This document shows positions 7,590 through 17,177 of a stretch of DNA of 64,000 nucleotides, piece after piece. The position numbers and the translations under genes were made by a program. The notes under the pieces are model-generated. The model saw only the letters and a program-made list of their open reading frames with translations, did no database searches and had not been told where the DNA came from. Within the stretch, counting starts at the first letter, position 1, and every line of letters begins with the position of its first letter. Origin of the DNA: an uncultured Prevotella sp. (lineage in GTDB: Bacteria; Bacteroidota; Bacteroidia; Bacteroidales; Bacteroidaceae). The stretch is taken from the NCBI GenBank assembly GCA_900770395.1, contig CAAGKM010000024.1, positions 214,092 through 278,091 on the forward strand. The letters run 5' to 3'.

Positions 7590-10108
7590 GCAAAATCAAG
7601 TGGTTACAGAAAGCACTGAAAACAACTGGCTCAAAAGTCAAAAGTTTTTTCAAATGGTATAAAGGATTGTACCGTCATCCCTGGTATGTGAAATGTGGTG
7701 TGGCGTTTGCCACACTTATTGTAGCATTCATCATGCTGCTTGTGGCTGTGGACATTAATTTCCTATGGCTGTTTGGCGACTCACCGAGCATATCACAGAT
7801 AAGACACCCCAAAACACCACAGGCATCTGAGGTGTATAGTGCCGACGGTGTGATGATTGGAAAATTTTTTAAGGAAAACCGCACACCTGCCGCCTACAAC
7901 GAGATAAACCCGATGTTCTTCAAGGCTCTGGTTGACACCGAGGATGAGCGTTTTGAACACCACATTGGCATTGATTTTGCCGGCATGGCGGCTGCCGCAA
8001 AGGATTATGTGCTCCACCACGATGCACGTGGTGCCAGCACCATAACCCAGCAGCTGGCTAAAAATATGTTCCGGATGCGCTCCGACTATAAATACTCCAC
8101 AGGACTGCTCGGTAAGATTCCAGGAGTAAAACTTGTGAACATAAAAATGAAGGAATGGATAACCGCCATAAAACTGGAGGCAATATTCTCGAAAAGGGAA
8201 ATTATAACCATGTATGCCAACACCGTGGATTTTGGAAGCAATGCCTATGGAATAAAGACCGCTGCAAAGACATACTTCGGAAAAACTCCCAAAGAACTCA
8301 CCACGGATGAATGCGCCGTACTTGTGGGAATGCTCAAGGCAACCACCTTTTATAACCCGCGTATCAATCCTGAAAACAGCAAAAAACGCCGCAACACTGT
8401 GATTGAAAACCTGTTGGCTCACCATCACTTGACAAAACAGGAGGCTGAGGAGTTGAAGGAAAAACCAATAAAGCTCGACTACAGTGTGGAGACCACATAC
8501 GACGGTCAGGCAACCTATTTTCGAGAGGCTGTGGCAAAATATCTGAAACAATGGTGCGAGGAAAACGGTGTTGATCTCTACACTGCCGGATATAAAATCT
8601 ATACCACCATCGACACCCGAATGCAGAAATATGCCGAGGCGGCAGCCCACAAACAGATGGCTCAGGTTCAGCGAAACTTCAACAGCCACTGGGGCAACAC
8701 CCCACCCTGGCAGGACGAGAAACATCAGGAAATACCTGGCTTCATCGAAGATATAGCCAAGCGCCAGCCATGCTACAAGATTTTGCAGCAGAAATTTCCC
8801 GATGAGCCTGACTCTGTGGAATATTATATGAACAAGCCTCACACCGTGAAACTGTTCGACTATGAGAAAGGCTCGATAGAACGCGAAATGAGCAGTATGG
8901 ACTCAATACGCTATATGGTGAAATTCATGCACTGCGGCTTTGTGGCTGTTGAGCCTCAGACAGGACACGTAAAGGCATGGGTGGGAGATATTGACTTCGA
9001 CTCATGGAAATACGATAAGGTGACAGCCGACCGACAGCCGGGCTCTACATTCAAACTGTTTGTATATACCGAAGCCATGCAGCAGGGACTCACTCCTTGT
9101 GACCGTCGCCAGGACTCATACATCTCGATGAAAGTGTATGATGCACAGAAGAAAAAAGAAGTGACTTGGGCACCGACAAATGCCAACGGATACTTCACCG
9201 GCGACTCAATGCCGCTGAAAACCGCTTTTGCTCAGAGTATAAACTCTGTGGCAGTAAAGGTTGGACTGGAATGCGGAATATCAAACGTGGCAAAGACTGC
9301 CTACGACATGGGACTGGGCAAAAGCGACTACGGCACCAGCACCAAGACAAAACTCGACGAGACGCCATCGCTCTCACTCGGAAGTAGCGATGTGAAACTG
9401 CTTGAGCTTGTAAACTCATACGCAACAATATCAAATAAGGGAAAGTCACACGATGTGGTGCTTGTGACACACATCGTTGACTCTGAAGGCAAAGAAGTCT
9501 ATACTGGTCCCACAGAGGAGAATCAGGTTATCAGCACCCGCAGCGCCTTCCTCATGCAGCAGATGCTTCAGGCTGGAATGCGCGAGGCAGGCGGCACGAG
9601 CATGAGTCTTTGGGGATATGTTGGCAAATTTGCCAACGACACCGACTTTGGCGGCAAGACAGGAACATCCAACAACCACAGCGACGCATGGTTTGTGGGT
9701 GTGAGCAAAAATCTCGTATGCGGTGCATGGGTAGGCGGCGAATACCGATGCATTCACTTCCGTACTGGAGCTCTCGGACAGGGAAGCCGCACTGCGCTGC
9801 CCATCTGCGGATACTTCCTACAGTCGGTTCTGGACGACCCGGCATTCAAAAAATACCATGGCAAGTTCGACAAGCCTGAGGACGACGTGACCTCCGACAT
9901 GTACAACTGCACCTACCAACGCACCGTGGTGGACACACTTGAGACTGATACCATCGTGGACGTGGCATACGACATTCTTCATGATGAGGACGGTAACATG
10001 CTTACGCCAAAGGAGAAAGGCGATGATGAGCAGCAGGCTCCGCAACAGCCTGCCGGCAACACCAACACTCAGACAAACAAGCAGGAGGCAACGGAACCAA
10101 AAGAGTAA
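7586..10108 (+). CDS. Class A penicillin-binding protein (PBP1A-like)
   Basis: An 840-residue bifunctional peptidoglycan synthase. It has a cytoplasmic N-terminus, one transmembrane segment at residues about 37-58, a GT51 glycosyltransferase domain (DTEDERFEHHIGIDF, ASTITQQLAKN) and a transpeptidase domain with the serine motif PGSTFKLF, then SINS and KTGTSNNHSDAWF. The C-terminal tail is rich in Gln, Thr and Asn. It polymerises and crosslinks glycan strands on the outer face of the inner membrane. It overlaps miaA by 4 bp and its stop abuts the next start. Confidence 0.93.
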   Translation: MSKIKWLQKALKTTGSKVKSFFKWYKGLYRHPWYVKCGVAFATLIVAFIMLLVAVDINFLWLFGDSPSISQIRHPKTPQASEVYSADGVMIGKFFKENRTPAAYNEINPMFFKALVDTEDERFEHHIGIDFAGMAAAAKDYVLHHDARGASTITQQLAKNMFRMRSDYKYSTGLLGKIPGVKLVNIKMKEWITAIKLEAIFSKREIITMYANTVDFGSNAYGIKTAAKTYFGKTPKELTTDECAVLVGMLKATTFYNPRINPENSKKRRNTVIENLLAHHHLTKQEAEELKEKPIKLDYSVETTYDGQATYFREAVAKYLKQWCEENGVDLYTAGYKIYTTIDTRMQKYAEAAAHKQMAQVQRNFNSHWGNTPPWQDEKHQEIPGFIEDIAKRQPCYKILQQKFPDEPDSVEYYMNKPHTVKLFDYEKGSIEREMSSMDSIRYMVKFMHCGFVAVEPQTGHVKAWVGDIDFDSWKYDKVTADRQPGSTFKLFVYTEAMQQGLTPCDRRQDSYISMKVYDAQKKKEVTWAPTNANGYFTGDSMPLKTAFAQSINSVAVKVGLECGISNVAKTAYDMGLGKSDYGTSTKTKLDETPSLSLGSSDVKLLELVNSYATISNKGKSHDVVLVTHIVDSEGKEVYTGPTEENQVISTRSAFLMQQMLQAGMREAGGTSMSLWGYVGKFANDTDFGGKTGTSNNHSDAWFVGVSKNLVCGAWVGGEYRCIHFRTGALGQGSRTALPICGYFLQSVLDDPAFKKYHGKFDKPEDDVTSDMYNCTYQRTVVDTLETDTIVDVAYDILHDEDGNMLTPKEKGDDEQQAPQQPAGNTNTQTNKQEATEPKE

Positions 10109-11854
10109 ATGGAGTTAGACCTCAACAATCAGGAATGGCAGGAAGCCATGAACATAGTGGAGAATTCCCGTCGCTCGCTTTTCCTCACAGGAAAGGCAGG
10201 AACGGGAAAATCCACTTTTTTGCGCTATATATCACAGCATACCAAGAAGAAGCACGTGATACTGGCGCCTACGGGCATCGCCGCCATCAACGCCGGAGGC
10301 AGCACCTTGCACAGCTTCTTCCACTTGCCCTTCCACCCATTGCTCCCCAATGACGTGCGCTACAGCAACCGCAACATGCGCAAGACCCTGAAATACAGTG
10401 GCGACCATATTAAACTGCTGCGCGAGGTAGAGCTGATAATCATTGATGAGATATCAATGGTACGTGCCGACATCATCGACTTCATCGACCGCCTGCTGCG
10501 TATCTACTGCCGCCGCATGCACGAGCCGTTTGGTGGTAAGCAGTTGCTGCTCGTGGGTGACATATTCCAGTTAGAGCCGGTGTTGAAGGAGGATGAGCGT
10601 CGGCTGGTACAGCCATTTTACACCTCATCCTACTTCTTCTCGGCAAAGGTGTGGCAGGAGATGCAGCTCGTGAGCATAGAGCTACGCAAGGTGTACCGTC
10701 AAAATGATTTGGCATTCATAGGCATCCTCGACCGAATACGTGAGAACTGTGTGAGGGATGCCGACCTCAAGGCACTCAACACCCGTGTTGGGGCACAGCT
10801 CGACACAAACAACGGCAAGCTTGCAATAACCCTCGCAAGCCACCGTGGCACGGTGGACTATATCAACGACCAACACCTTGTCAGTCTGCTTGGCGAGGAG
10901 ACTGTGTTCAACGGTGAGATTAAGGGAGAGTTCCCCATAACCTCGCTGCCCACGCCGATGGAGCTGCATCTGAAACCTGGCGCACAGGTGATATTCGTGA
11001 AGAACGACAAGGACAAGCGCTGGGTGAACGGTACGCTCGGAGTAATAAGTGCAATCGACGAGGAAAAGGAGATGATAAGTGTGGTGAGCGAGGACGGCAC
11101 CGAGTTTGACGTGGAGCGTGAGATATGGGAGAACGTGCGTTATACCTACAACGAGAAGGAGAAGAAAATCGACGAGGAACAGCTCGGAGTATACAAGCAG
11201 TTTCCGCTGCGACTGGCATGGGCGATAACAATACACAAGAGTCAGGGACTGACATTCAATCAGGTGAACATCGACTTTACGGGTGGAGTGTTCGCAGGCG
11301 GACAGACCTACGTTGCACTCTCGCGATGCACCTCGCTCGATGGTATCAGCTTGAAAGAGCCTGTCAACCACTCCGACATATTCATTCGCTCTGAGGTGGT
11401 GAACTTCGCACGCCAGTACAACAACCGCCAACTGCTTGAGCGCGCCCTGTCACAGGACGGAGCGGCAGCACTCTATCGCATGACTATAAGCGCTTTCGAC
11501 CGCCGCGACTTCAGTGCCTTCCTCACCAATTTCTTCAAGGCTATCCACAGCAACTATGTGATAGAATCGCCCGTTGCACAGCGATACATACGCCGCAAGC
11601 TCGACGTGATTAATCAAAAGGATCGTGAGATAGAAGCACTGAGAGAACAGCAGCGCCAGACTGGGGAAAAGCTGAAAATGCTCGCTGCCGAGTATACACT
11701 GATGGGCAGGGAGTGTGAGCGTGAGAAGATGTTCGACGCCGCCATGCGCAACTATCAGAAGGCATTGGAGCTATATAAGGATGCGGGCGACGCGTCACGC
11801 CGCCTGCAACAGCTGATAAAACGTCAGGAGAAATCCATCAAAAAGAAAAAATAA
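10109..11854 (+). CDS. PIF1/RecD-like ATP-dependent DNA helicase
   Basis: A 581-residue superfamily 1 helicase. Walker A is GKAGTGKST (residues about 27-35), followed by APTGIAAINAGGSTLHSFF (motif Ia), IIIDEISMV (Walker B), VGDIFQLEPV (motif III) and, near residue 370, WAITIHKSQGLTF and VALSRC (motifs V and VI). The C-terminal part (about residues 480-581) is a charged coiled-coil-like tail ending in a Lys run. The family acts in DNA repair or replication; the exact role is unknown. It is translated directly after the PBP stop codon. Confidence 0.87.
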   Translation: MELDLNNQEWQEAMNIVENSRRSLFLTGKAGTGKSTFLRYISQHTKKKHVILAPTGIAAINAGGSTLHSFFHLPFHPLLPNDVRYSNRNMRKTLKYSGDHIKLLREVELIIIDEISMVRADIIDFIDRLLRIYCRRMHEPFGGKQLLLVGDIFQLEPVLKEDERRLVQPFYTSSYFFSAKVWQEMQLVSIELRKVYRQNDLAFIGILDRIRENCVRDADLKALNTRVGAQLDTNNGKLAITLASHRGTVDYINDQHLVSLLGEETVFNGEIKGEFPITSLPTPMELHLKPGAQVIFVKNDKDKRWVNGTLGVISAIDEEKEMISVVSEDGTEFDVEREIWENVRYTYNEKEKKIDEEQLGVYKQFPLRLAWAITIHKSQGLTFNQVNIDFTGGVFAGGQTYVALSRCTSLDGISLKEPVNHSDIFIRSEVVNFARQYNNRQLLERALSQDGAAALYRMTISAFDRRDFSAFLTNFFKAIHSNYVIESPVAQRYIRRKLDVINQKDREIEALREQQRQTGEKLKMLAAEYTLMGRECEREKMFDAAMRNYQKALELYKDAGDASRRLQQLIKRQEKSIKKKK

Positions 11855-11953
11855 GACGGATACCATGCGCATCGCTGAGACAATCTGCCGCAGGTCGTTA
11901 AGGTAACCTATATATAAGGTATTGTCGTTACCTATATATAGGGTGTCGTCTCG

Positions 11954-12169
11954 TTATCTCATCCTTTTTATAAATGTCACCTCTGTTGGCAGCTTCTGCC
12001 ATTTACCCTTATTGGGAACCTTCAGAGTGCTACCCTTCATTTGTCGCAGCACGTATGTTGTGTCGTTCTTCACCGTAAGCGTTGCCGTAAGATCCTCGCT
12101 GCCAGTGTCGTTAATCAACATTATATCAGCTTGATGGTCATTTTTCAGCTTACAGTCAGTTATTGCCCA
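11954..12169 (-). pseudogene. C-terminal half of a host gene split by the mobile element
   Basis: Read on the minus strand from 12169, the frame gives W-A-I-T-D-C-K-L-K-N-D and stays open for 71 codons to a TAA at 11954-11956, ending FIKRMR. It has no start codon. Joining it to the fragment at 35237-35448 through the shared GCCCA (TGGGC on this strand) restores one continuous frame of 140 codons. The product is not recognised; the N-terminal half has a signal peptide, so the intact protein would be a small exported protein. Confidence 0.85.
12165..12169. repeat. Left 5-bp target repeat GCCCA (attL core)
   Basis: GCCCA at 12165-12169 is repeated directly at 35237-35241. It is the only sequence needed to rejoin the split host gene in frame, so it marks the crossover region or coupling sequence of the integrase. 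It is directly followed by TTAACCAATG. Confidence 0.75.
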
Positions 12170-12170
12170 T

Positions 12171-12179
12171 TAACCAATG
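12171..12179. repeat. Left terminal inverted repeat TAACCAATG
   Basis: Nine bases matching the reverse complement of 35225-35233. The left copy starts one base inside the GCCCA core and the right copy ends three bases before it. These are likely integrase core-binding half sites. Confidence 0.55.
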
Positions 12180-12336
12180 TATGTAAAAGAAGGGAAAACA
12201 AAAGCGGAGAAAATCTATATAAATACTGATTATTAGGCGTTTCCGCAAATCAGATAGTTTCTGATACATTCCTTAAAAATCACTACTATTCTTCATTTTT
12301 GTTACCTAAAACGATACTCGTTTGCGGATTATTTTG

Positions 12337-12344
12337 TACCTTTG
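12337..12344 (+). promoter_or_regulatory. Putative -7 element for the first integrase
   Basis: TACCTTTG matches TAnnTTTG, 27 bp before the ATG at 12372. No TTG lies at the ideal -33 spacing, so activity may depend on another factor. The preceding 12170-12336 stretch is the element end, without a gene. Confidence 0.5.
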
Positions 12345-12371
12345 CAGCTGAATATAAGACACTGAAGGACA

Positions 12372-13517
12372 ATGGGAAGAAAAAGGAAATCACTGGTGGG
12401 GAAATCCCCATTCAAGTTGCGTCGTCGCAAGCTGGCGGACGGACGCATATCCCTGTTCCTCGACCGCAGCGTGGACGGCGGGCACGAGTACGAGTTCCTG
12501 CAACTCTATCTCCTGCCCGAAACCTCTTCTACAGCGAAGCGTCAGAACGCGCGCACACTCCGGGAAGCGGAAGAAATCTTGCAGGCGAGAACCGAAGCCC
12601 TGTTGAATGCGAAAGCCGAAACGGAACTTGCCGGTTCCGGTACGGGGATGCTCCTTTCGGACTGGCTTCAGACCTGTTATGACAACCACGAGAAACGCGG
12701 TTTAAGGGACATGGGCAGCATCAGCAACGTGAAAAGGGCTTTGCATATGTTCCGTCCCGACACCAGCCTTTCGGATATTGACAGGCAGTTCTGCCTTGAC
12801 ATGATAGGCTGGTTCCGCAACACATACAAGCACCGCCTGACGGGGAAGCCCGTCAGCGCGAGAACCGCAGACACCTATTGCCAGACTTTCCGCACCATGC
12901 TCAACGAGGCGGTGCGTGAGGGGCTTATGGATAAGAACCCGTGGAACAGACTTGAGACCATCGAGAAGATAAAGAAGCCGGAAAGCAAGCGCGAGTACCT
13001 GACCATAGACGAAATACGGAGCATGATTGCCACGGACTGCCCCAACGAACTTGTGAAGAGGGCTTATCTGTTCTCCTGTTTTACAGGTCTTCGCATCAGC
13101 GATGTCAGAAACCTCAAATGGGGCGACATTTATCACGAGAACGGGCAGACATTCGTTTCTGTCGTGATGAAGAAGACCACCAAGCCGTTATACATCCCCC
13201 TGTCAGGACAGGCGTTGAAATGGATGCCCGAAAAAGGAGAAAGCACCTCTGATGGTTACGTGTTCGGCAACCTTGTCAATTACGGCAACGTGAACGAGAA
13301 CCTGAAAAAGTGGGCGGAGGCGGCAGGAATCAGGAAGCATATCTCCTATCACACGAGCCGGCACAGCTTCGCAACGATGATGCTCACCCTCGGAGCGGAC
13401 TTGTACACCGTATCAAAACTGCTGGGACACAGCTCGGTCAAGCATACCCAGATATACGCGAGGATAATCGACCGGAAGAAGGACGAGGCGGTGAACCTCG
13501 CCGATTCCGTATTCTGA
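12372..13517 (+). CDS. Tyrosine integrase, first of a tandem pair
   Basis: A 381-residue phage-integrase-family protein. A basic N-terminal arm-binding region (KLRRRKLADGRISLFLD) precedes a SAM-like core-binding domain (residues about 100-200) and a C-terminal catalytic domain with Arg in FTGLRISD, the HxxR box YHTSRHSFATM, GH in LLGHSSV and Tyr in TQIYARI. It sits beside the left end of the element and most likely drives integration and excision together with its neighbour. It is clearly homologous to the next gene along its whole length (shared KPESKREYLT/VPESKREFLT and SRHSFATMMLTLGADLYT segments). Confidence 0.9.
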   Translation: MGRKRKSLVGKSPFKLRRRKLADGRISLFLDRSVDGGHEYEFLQLYLLPETSSTAKRQNARTLREAEEILQARTEALLNAKAETELAGSGTGMLLSDWLQTCYDNHEKRGLRDMGSISNVKRALHMFRPDTSLSDIDRQFCLDMIGWFRNTYKHRLTGKPVSARTADTYCQTFRTMLNEAVREGLMDKNPWNRLETIEKIKKPESKREYLTIDEIRSMIATDCPNELVKRAYLFSCFTGLRISDVRNLKWGDIYHENGQTFVSVVMKKTTKPLYIPLSGQALKWMPEKGESTSDGYVFGNLVNYGNVNENLKKWAEAAGIRKHISYHTSRHSFATMMLTLGADLYTVSKLLGHSSVKHTQIYARIIDRKKDEAVNLADSVF

Positions 13518-13551
13518 AATCATAAACTGTAACACCTTATTATATTTATAT

Positions 13552-14703
13552 ATGGCGGCAAACGGCAAAAAGAAAAAACTGAAGGAACCTGTGAAAGTGC
13601 GCACCAAGAAACTTGCGGACGGTTCCGAGTCATACTATCTTGATATCTATGTGGACGGCAAGAGGCAGTACGAGTTCCTGAAACTCTACCGTCTTCCCGA
13701 AATCAACGCCCGTGTCAAGGAACAGAACAGGGCTACACTGGCGGCTGTGGAGACCATCAAGTCGAAGCGGATAATCGAGCTGACCAACAACAAAGCCGGT
13801 CTGAAGAACACATCCGGCAGGTCAAAGATGCTGCTGGCGGACTGGATGCAGTCATTTTATGATGAACAGAAGCGCAGGGGCGTGAGAGGTGTGAGACTGT
13901 TGGGTACGGTTTCCAACCTTGTTTCCACTTATATCGGCAAGAACAAGGTGCGCATGGGTGACATAGACAAGGATTTCTGTGTCGCCTTCATACGCTGGCT
14001 CCAGTCCGAATACAAGACCACGTGGGGCAACCCGCTGAGCCCGAAAAGCATGTCGGATTATGTCGGCTACTTCAGCACGGCATTGAATGCGGCGGTCAGA
14101 GCTGACATCATTCCCGAAAACCCGTTCATGTCGCTTACCCCGACCGAGCGTATCAAGGTGCCGGAGAGCAAGCGCGAGTTCCTTACCGTGGATGAGATAA
14201 AGACCCTTATAGCGACGGAGTGCCCGAGGGAGGATGTGAAACGTGCTTATCTTTTCGCCTGCTATTGCGGTCTCAGGCTAAGTGACATTTACGCACTCCG
14301 CTGGCGTGACCTGTCCAAAGACGGCGAACAGTGGCGCGCGTCTGTCGTGATGCAGAAAACCACGACCCCGATATTCCTTCCCCTTTCCTCGCAGGCGATG
14401 AAATGGATTCCTGAACGTGGCGATGCCCCGGATGACGGCAAGGTGTTTGACGGGCTGATTGCCGAACCGAACATAAACAAGGTGCTGGCAAAGTGGGTGA
14501 AAACGGCGGGTATCACCAAGAAAATCACCTACCATACGTCGAGGCACAGCTTCGCAACGATGATGCTGACATTGGGCGCAGACCTTTATACAACGAGCAA
14601 GTTGCTCGGCCACTCCAATGTGAAGACAACACAGATATACGCAAAGATCGTTGACAGCAAGAAAGTCGAAGCCGTAAATCTTGTTGATGGCGTGTTTGAC
14701 TGA
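13552..14703 (+). CDS. Tyrosine integrase, second of a tandem pair
   Basis: A 383-residue paralogue of the preceding gene, starting 34 bp after it. Same domain order; catalytic Arg in CGLRLSD, HTSRHSFATM box, LLGHSNVKT and TQIYAKI with the nucleophile Tyr. Two adjacent integrases suggest that they act as a heteromeric recombinase or that one has been duplicated and specialised. Both keep the catalytic residues. Confidence 0.9.
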   Translation: MAANGKKKKLKEPVKVRTKKLADGSESYYLDIYVDGKRQYEFLKLYRLPEINARVKEQNRATLAAVETIKSKRIIELTNNKAGLKNTSGRSKMLLADWMQSFYDEQKRRGVRGVRLLGTVSNLVSTYIGKNKVRMGDIDKDFCVAFIRWLQSEYKTTWGNPLSPKSMSDYVGYFSTALNAAVRADIIPENPFMSLTPTERIKVPESKREFLTVDEIKTLIATECPREDVKRAYLFACYCGLRLSDIYALRWRDLSKDGEQWRASVVMQKTTTPIFLPLSSQAMKWIPERGDAPDDGKVFDGLIAEPNINKVLAKWVKTAGITKKITYHTSRHSFATMMLTLGADLYTTSKLLGHSNVKTTQIYAKIVDSKKVEAVNLVDGVFD

Positions 14704-14760
14704 TGCCGAGATTTGAATTTTTCGCATCTGTTTCAGCCTGTTTTGGGCAAAACTCGGCAT
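14703..14760 (+). terminator. Terminator-like inverted repeat after the integrases
   Basis: ATGCCGAG at 14703-14710 pairs with CTCGGCAT at 14753-14760, followed by TTTTCTTTG. The loop is long (42 nt), so this is a weaker call than a normal short hairpin. It begins at the stop codon of the second integrase. Confidence 0.45.
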
Positions 14761-14782
14761 TTTTCTTTGTATGCACGGTTGA

Positions 14783-14814
14783 AATTCTTGTTTTCTGCGC
14801 AGAAAACAAGAATT
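14783..14814. promoter_or_regulatory. 32-bp perfect palindrome, putative AbiE operator
   Basis: The two 16-bp halves (14783-14798 and 14799-14814) are exact reverse complements, with centre TTTTCTGCGCAGAAAA. It covers the -33 region and ends 6 bp before the -7 element TAACTTTG, where a bound repressor would block the polymerase. AbiEi-type antitoxins are known to repress their own operons at inverted repeats, so this is the natural candidate operator. Confidence 0.65.
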
Positions 14815-14820
14815 ATTTTG

Positions 14821-14828
14821 TAACTTTG
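14821..14828 (+). promoter_or_regulatory. -7 element of the abiE-like operon
   Basis: TAACTTTG fits TAnnTTTG and lies 14 bp before the ATG at 14843. No TTG is found at the right distance; that position is taken by the 32-bp palindrome. Confidence 0.65.
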
Positions 14829-14842
14829 CACCAAATTTGAAA

Positions 14843-15568
14843 ATGACAATGGTTATAAGGGACAAAGTTAAACAGGAAATAGACCGCCTGCCGGAAGGTG
14901 TTGTGGTATCAGCTTCCGATTTTGACATACCACGGCAATATCGTGCAACGCTTGTCAAGGCACTCAACCAGTTCGAGTATGCCGGTGTGATAAAGCGTGT
15001 CTCAAAGGGGCGTTACTACAAACCCCGCACATCACGTTTCGGAGAGCTGCTGCCCCCGGAAAAAGAAATCGTGAGGGACTTCCTTGAGAAGGACGGCAAC
15101 ACCATCGGGTACATCACAGGCACACGGGCTTTCGCAAGTCTGGCATTGACTACCCAAATATCATCGGTTATCATGGTCGGCACGAATGTTTCCCGACGCC
15201 CGCTGTCCAGAGGACAATACAAAATCACTTTCCTGTTGCAGCCCAATCGTATAATAAAAGAGGACATACCACTTTTAGTCATTTTGGATGCACTCCGTCT
15301 GATAAAGGAAATTCCCGGTTCTACGACCGATGAGGCAATGTCGCAAATAACAGTCTGGATAAAGGATTTGTCCGGGACGGACAGGAATCGGCTACTGGAA
15401 CTGTGCAGGGCATACAAACCGTATGTCAGGGCGCAACTTGGAGCCATACTTGAATATCTGGATTTCCCGGTTGAAGATTTGCTGGAAACACTGAATCCCG
15501 TAACCCGCTACAAGCTGGGTATATCTCCAACCGTATTGCCTACAATCAAAAACTGGAACATCGTATGA
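14843..15568 (+). CDS. AbiEi-like antitoxin / transcriptional regulator (DUF6088-type)
   Basis: A 241-residue protein. The N-terminal about 70 residues form a winged-helix-like DNA-binding region (VVSASDFDIPRQYRATLVKALNQFEYAGVIKRVSKGRYYKP), followed by a larger domain typical of AbiEi-like antitoxins. A TTG codon in frame at 14837 lies almost at the expected transcript start, so the ATG at 14843 is preferred. The stop overlaps the start of the toxin gene by four bases (ATGA), the usual coupling of AbiE pairs. Its likely task is to repress the operon and neutralise the toxin. Confidence 0.75.
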   Translation: MTMVIRDKVKQEIDRLPEGVVVSASDFDIPRQYRATLVKALNQFEYAGVIKRVSKGRYYKPRTSRFGELLPPEKEIVRDFLEKDGNTIGYITGTRAFASLALTTQISSVIMVGTNVSRRPLSRGQYKITFLLQPNRIIKEDIPLLVILDALRLIKEIPGSTTDEAMSQITVWIKDLSGTDRNRLLELCRAYKPYVRAQLGAILEYLDFPVEDLLETLNPVTRYKLGISPTVLPTIKNWNIV

Positions 15569-16557
15569 AACTGCACACAGACCAACAGCTGTTTAAGGAT
15601 GCCATAAACTTCGCGTCACGTCCGGCAACTGACGGAGGCCTGGGCATCAGCCCGCTGTTTATCGAGAAAGACTACTGGGTCAGCCGTTCTCTGAAACTGA
15701 TGGCGGAGCATGACAAAGACGGACGGGCAGTGTTCAAAGGCGGAACAAGCCTGTCCAAGGCATACGGCATCGGGGCCAGATTTTCCGAGGATATAGATGT
15801 GGCTATTTCTGACGCATGGACTTTGAGCGGCAATCAGCTGAAAAACCTGATACGCAAAACAGCCCATGACATGACAGAGGGACTGGATGAGATTCCCATA
15901 CCCGGAAAGACAAGCAAAGGCTCACACTATTATAAGGCCTATTACCACTATCCGCAGATTATGGAATCATTGGCCGCCACCTCCATCAATCCGGGGCAGA
16001 TACTTGTGGAGATCAATTCTTTTGCCAACCCGTATCCATCCGAACGTCGTGTCATTCAAAGTTTCCTGACCACGTTCCTGCAGCGGTCGGGCAATGAACA
16101 GTTGATAGAGGAATATGACATGCAGCCGTTTGTCATACAGGTGCTGGACAAGCGCAGGACACTTACGGAGAAACTGGTGTCGTTAATCAGATGCTCACTG
16201 GCGAATGAATACCATTCACAGTTGTCCGCCAAGATACGCCATTTCTACGACCTCTATTATTTGTATCATGACAAAGAGATAAGATTATATCTGGATTCGT
16301 CCGATTTCCTGAATGACTTTCACAGCCTGTTCACACATGACAAACAGCAGTTCAGCAAACCGGAAGGATGGCAAGGACGAAACTTGGACGAATCACCTCT
16401 GCTTTCCGCGTTGGAAGATGTGTGGAGAAAACTGGAACCGGTCTATCAGAAAGAGCTTCCGGGACTTGCTTATAATAAAATTCCGGACTCCACGCAAATA
16501 CTTGAGAGTATTCATGCAATACTCATGTATGTAAGAAATAATAAGATTCAAGAATGA
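15565..16557 (+). CDS. AbiEii-like nucleotidyltransferase toxin
   Basis: A 330-residue protein with the DNA polymerase beta-type nucleotidyltransferase motif FKGGTSLSKAYGIGARFSEDIDVAI at residues about 53-77: GGTS, then the D-x-D pair. The upstream segment FIEKDYWVSRSLK is also typical of the AbiEii family. AbiEii toxins transfer nucleotides to RNA targets, giving abortive phage infection and element stabilisation. The intact motif suggests an active enzyme. Coupled to the antitoxin by a 4-bp overlap and followed by another 4-bp overlap. Confidence 0.85.
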   Translation: MKLHTDQQLFKDAINFASRPATDGGLGISPLFIEKDYWVSRSLKLMAEHDKDGRAVFKGGTSLSKAYGIGARFSEDIDVAISDAWTLSGNQLKNLIRKTAHDMTEGLDEIPIPGKTSKGSHYYKAYYHYPQIMESLAATSINPGQILVEINSFANPYPSERRVIQSFLTTFLQRSGNEQLIEEYDMQPFVIQVLDKRRTLTEKLVSLIRCSLANEYHSQLSAKIRHFYDLYYLYHDKEIRLYLDSSDFLNDFHSLFTHDKQQFSKPEGWQGRNLDESPLLSALEDVWRKLEPVYQKELPGLAYNKIPDSTQILESIHAILMYVRNNKIQE

Positions 16558-17177
16558 TGATACAACAGATACCACAACGGCTGCAAGAGGTAAACACCCT
16601 GCTTGCCACTTGTAGGCAGGACAGCATCACCTTTGAACAGGCGATGTTGTTGTCCCTGTTCTATAAGGATTTCAATGAGACAAACCAAATTGTGACAGAG
16701 GCGGCTGCAATGTTCCATGACGATGCAACGCAGCTTATGGATATTTCCTTTTCCCTTTTTTCGGAGGCCGGAAGATTCCTGTCATTAGATAATTCAGGAT
16801 TGCAGTCCGTGGATTTTGAGAGCCTCTTTGAAGCGAACCTCAGACCGTTTGAATTACGTTACGGGGAAGCGAAAGATTTTGCAACCGGACTGTGGCGCGA
16901 GTATTCGGCAATGAGCAACCGGCTGGATTTCCTGCCGCTCGACTCCGGGGATTACAAGTCGCTTGACCCTTTGTGCGATGCAAAGAAAATGGAATACGAC
17001 ACAGCCCATGCGCGTGTGAACCTTTTATATAATGAGATACAGAAGGAACGTGACCGAACCTTCTGCGTGTATTGTTTCAAGCCGATGTTCCTTTCCGTGC
17101 TGGTCGAGAGGCTGAAAGGCATTTCGGAAAGCATCATCAGCGACATAAGAAGGATGAAGGGGGACACGCATGAGTGA
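16554..17177 (+). CDS. Unknown protein in the AbiE-like operon
   Basis: A 207-residue, mostly helical soluble protein that I do not recognise. It overlaps the toxin gene by 4 bp and the next gene by 8 bp, so all four genes are probably one transcript. The final 40 residues contain FCVYCFKPMFLSVLVERLKGISESIISDIRRMKGD, with two cysteines separated by two residues. No signal peptide or membrane segment. It may belong to the element's maintenance functions. Confidence 0.6.
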   Translation: MMIQQIPQRLQEVNTLLATCRQDSITFEQAMLLSLFYKDFNETNQIVTEAAAMFHDDATQLMDISFSLFSEAGRFLSLDNSGLQSVDFESLFEANLRPFELRYGEAKDFATGLWREYSAMSNRLDFLPLDSGDYKSLDPLCDAKKMEYDTAHARVNLLYNEIQKERDRTFCVYCFKPMFLSVLVERLKGISESIISDIRRMKGDTHE

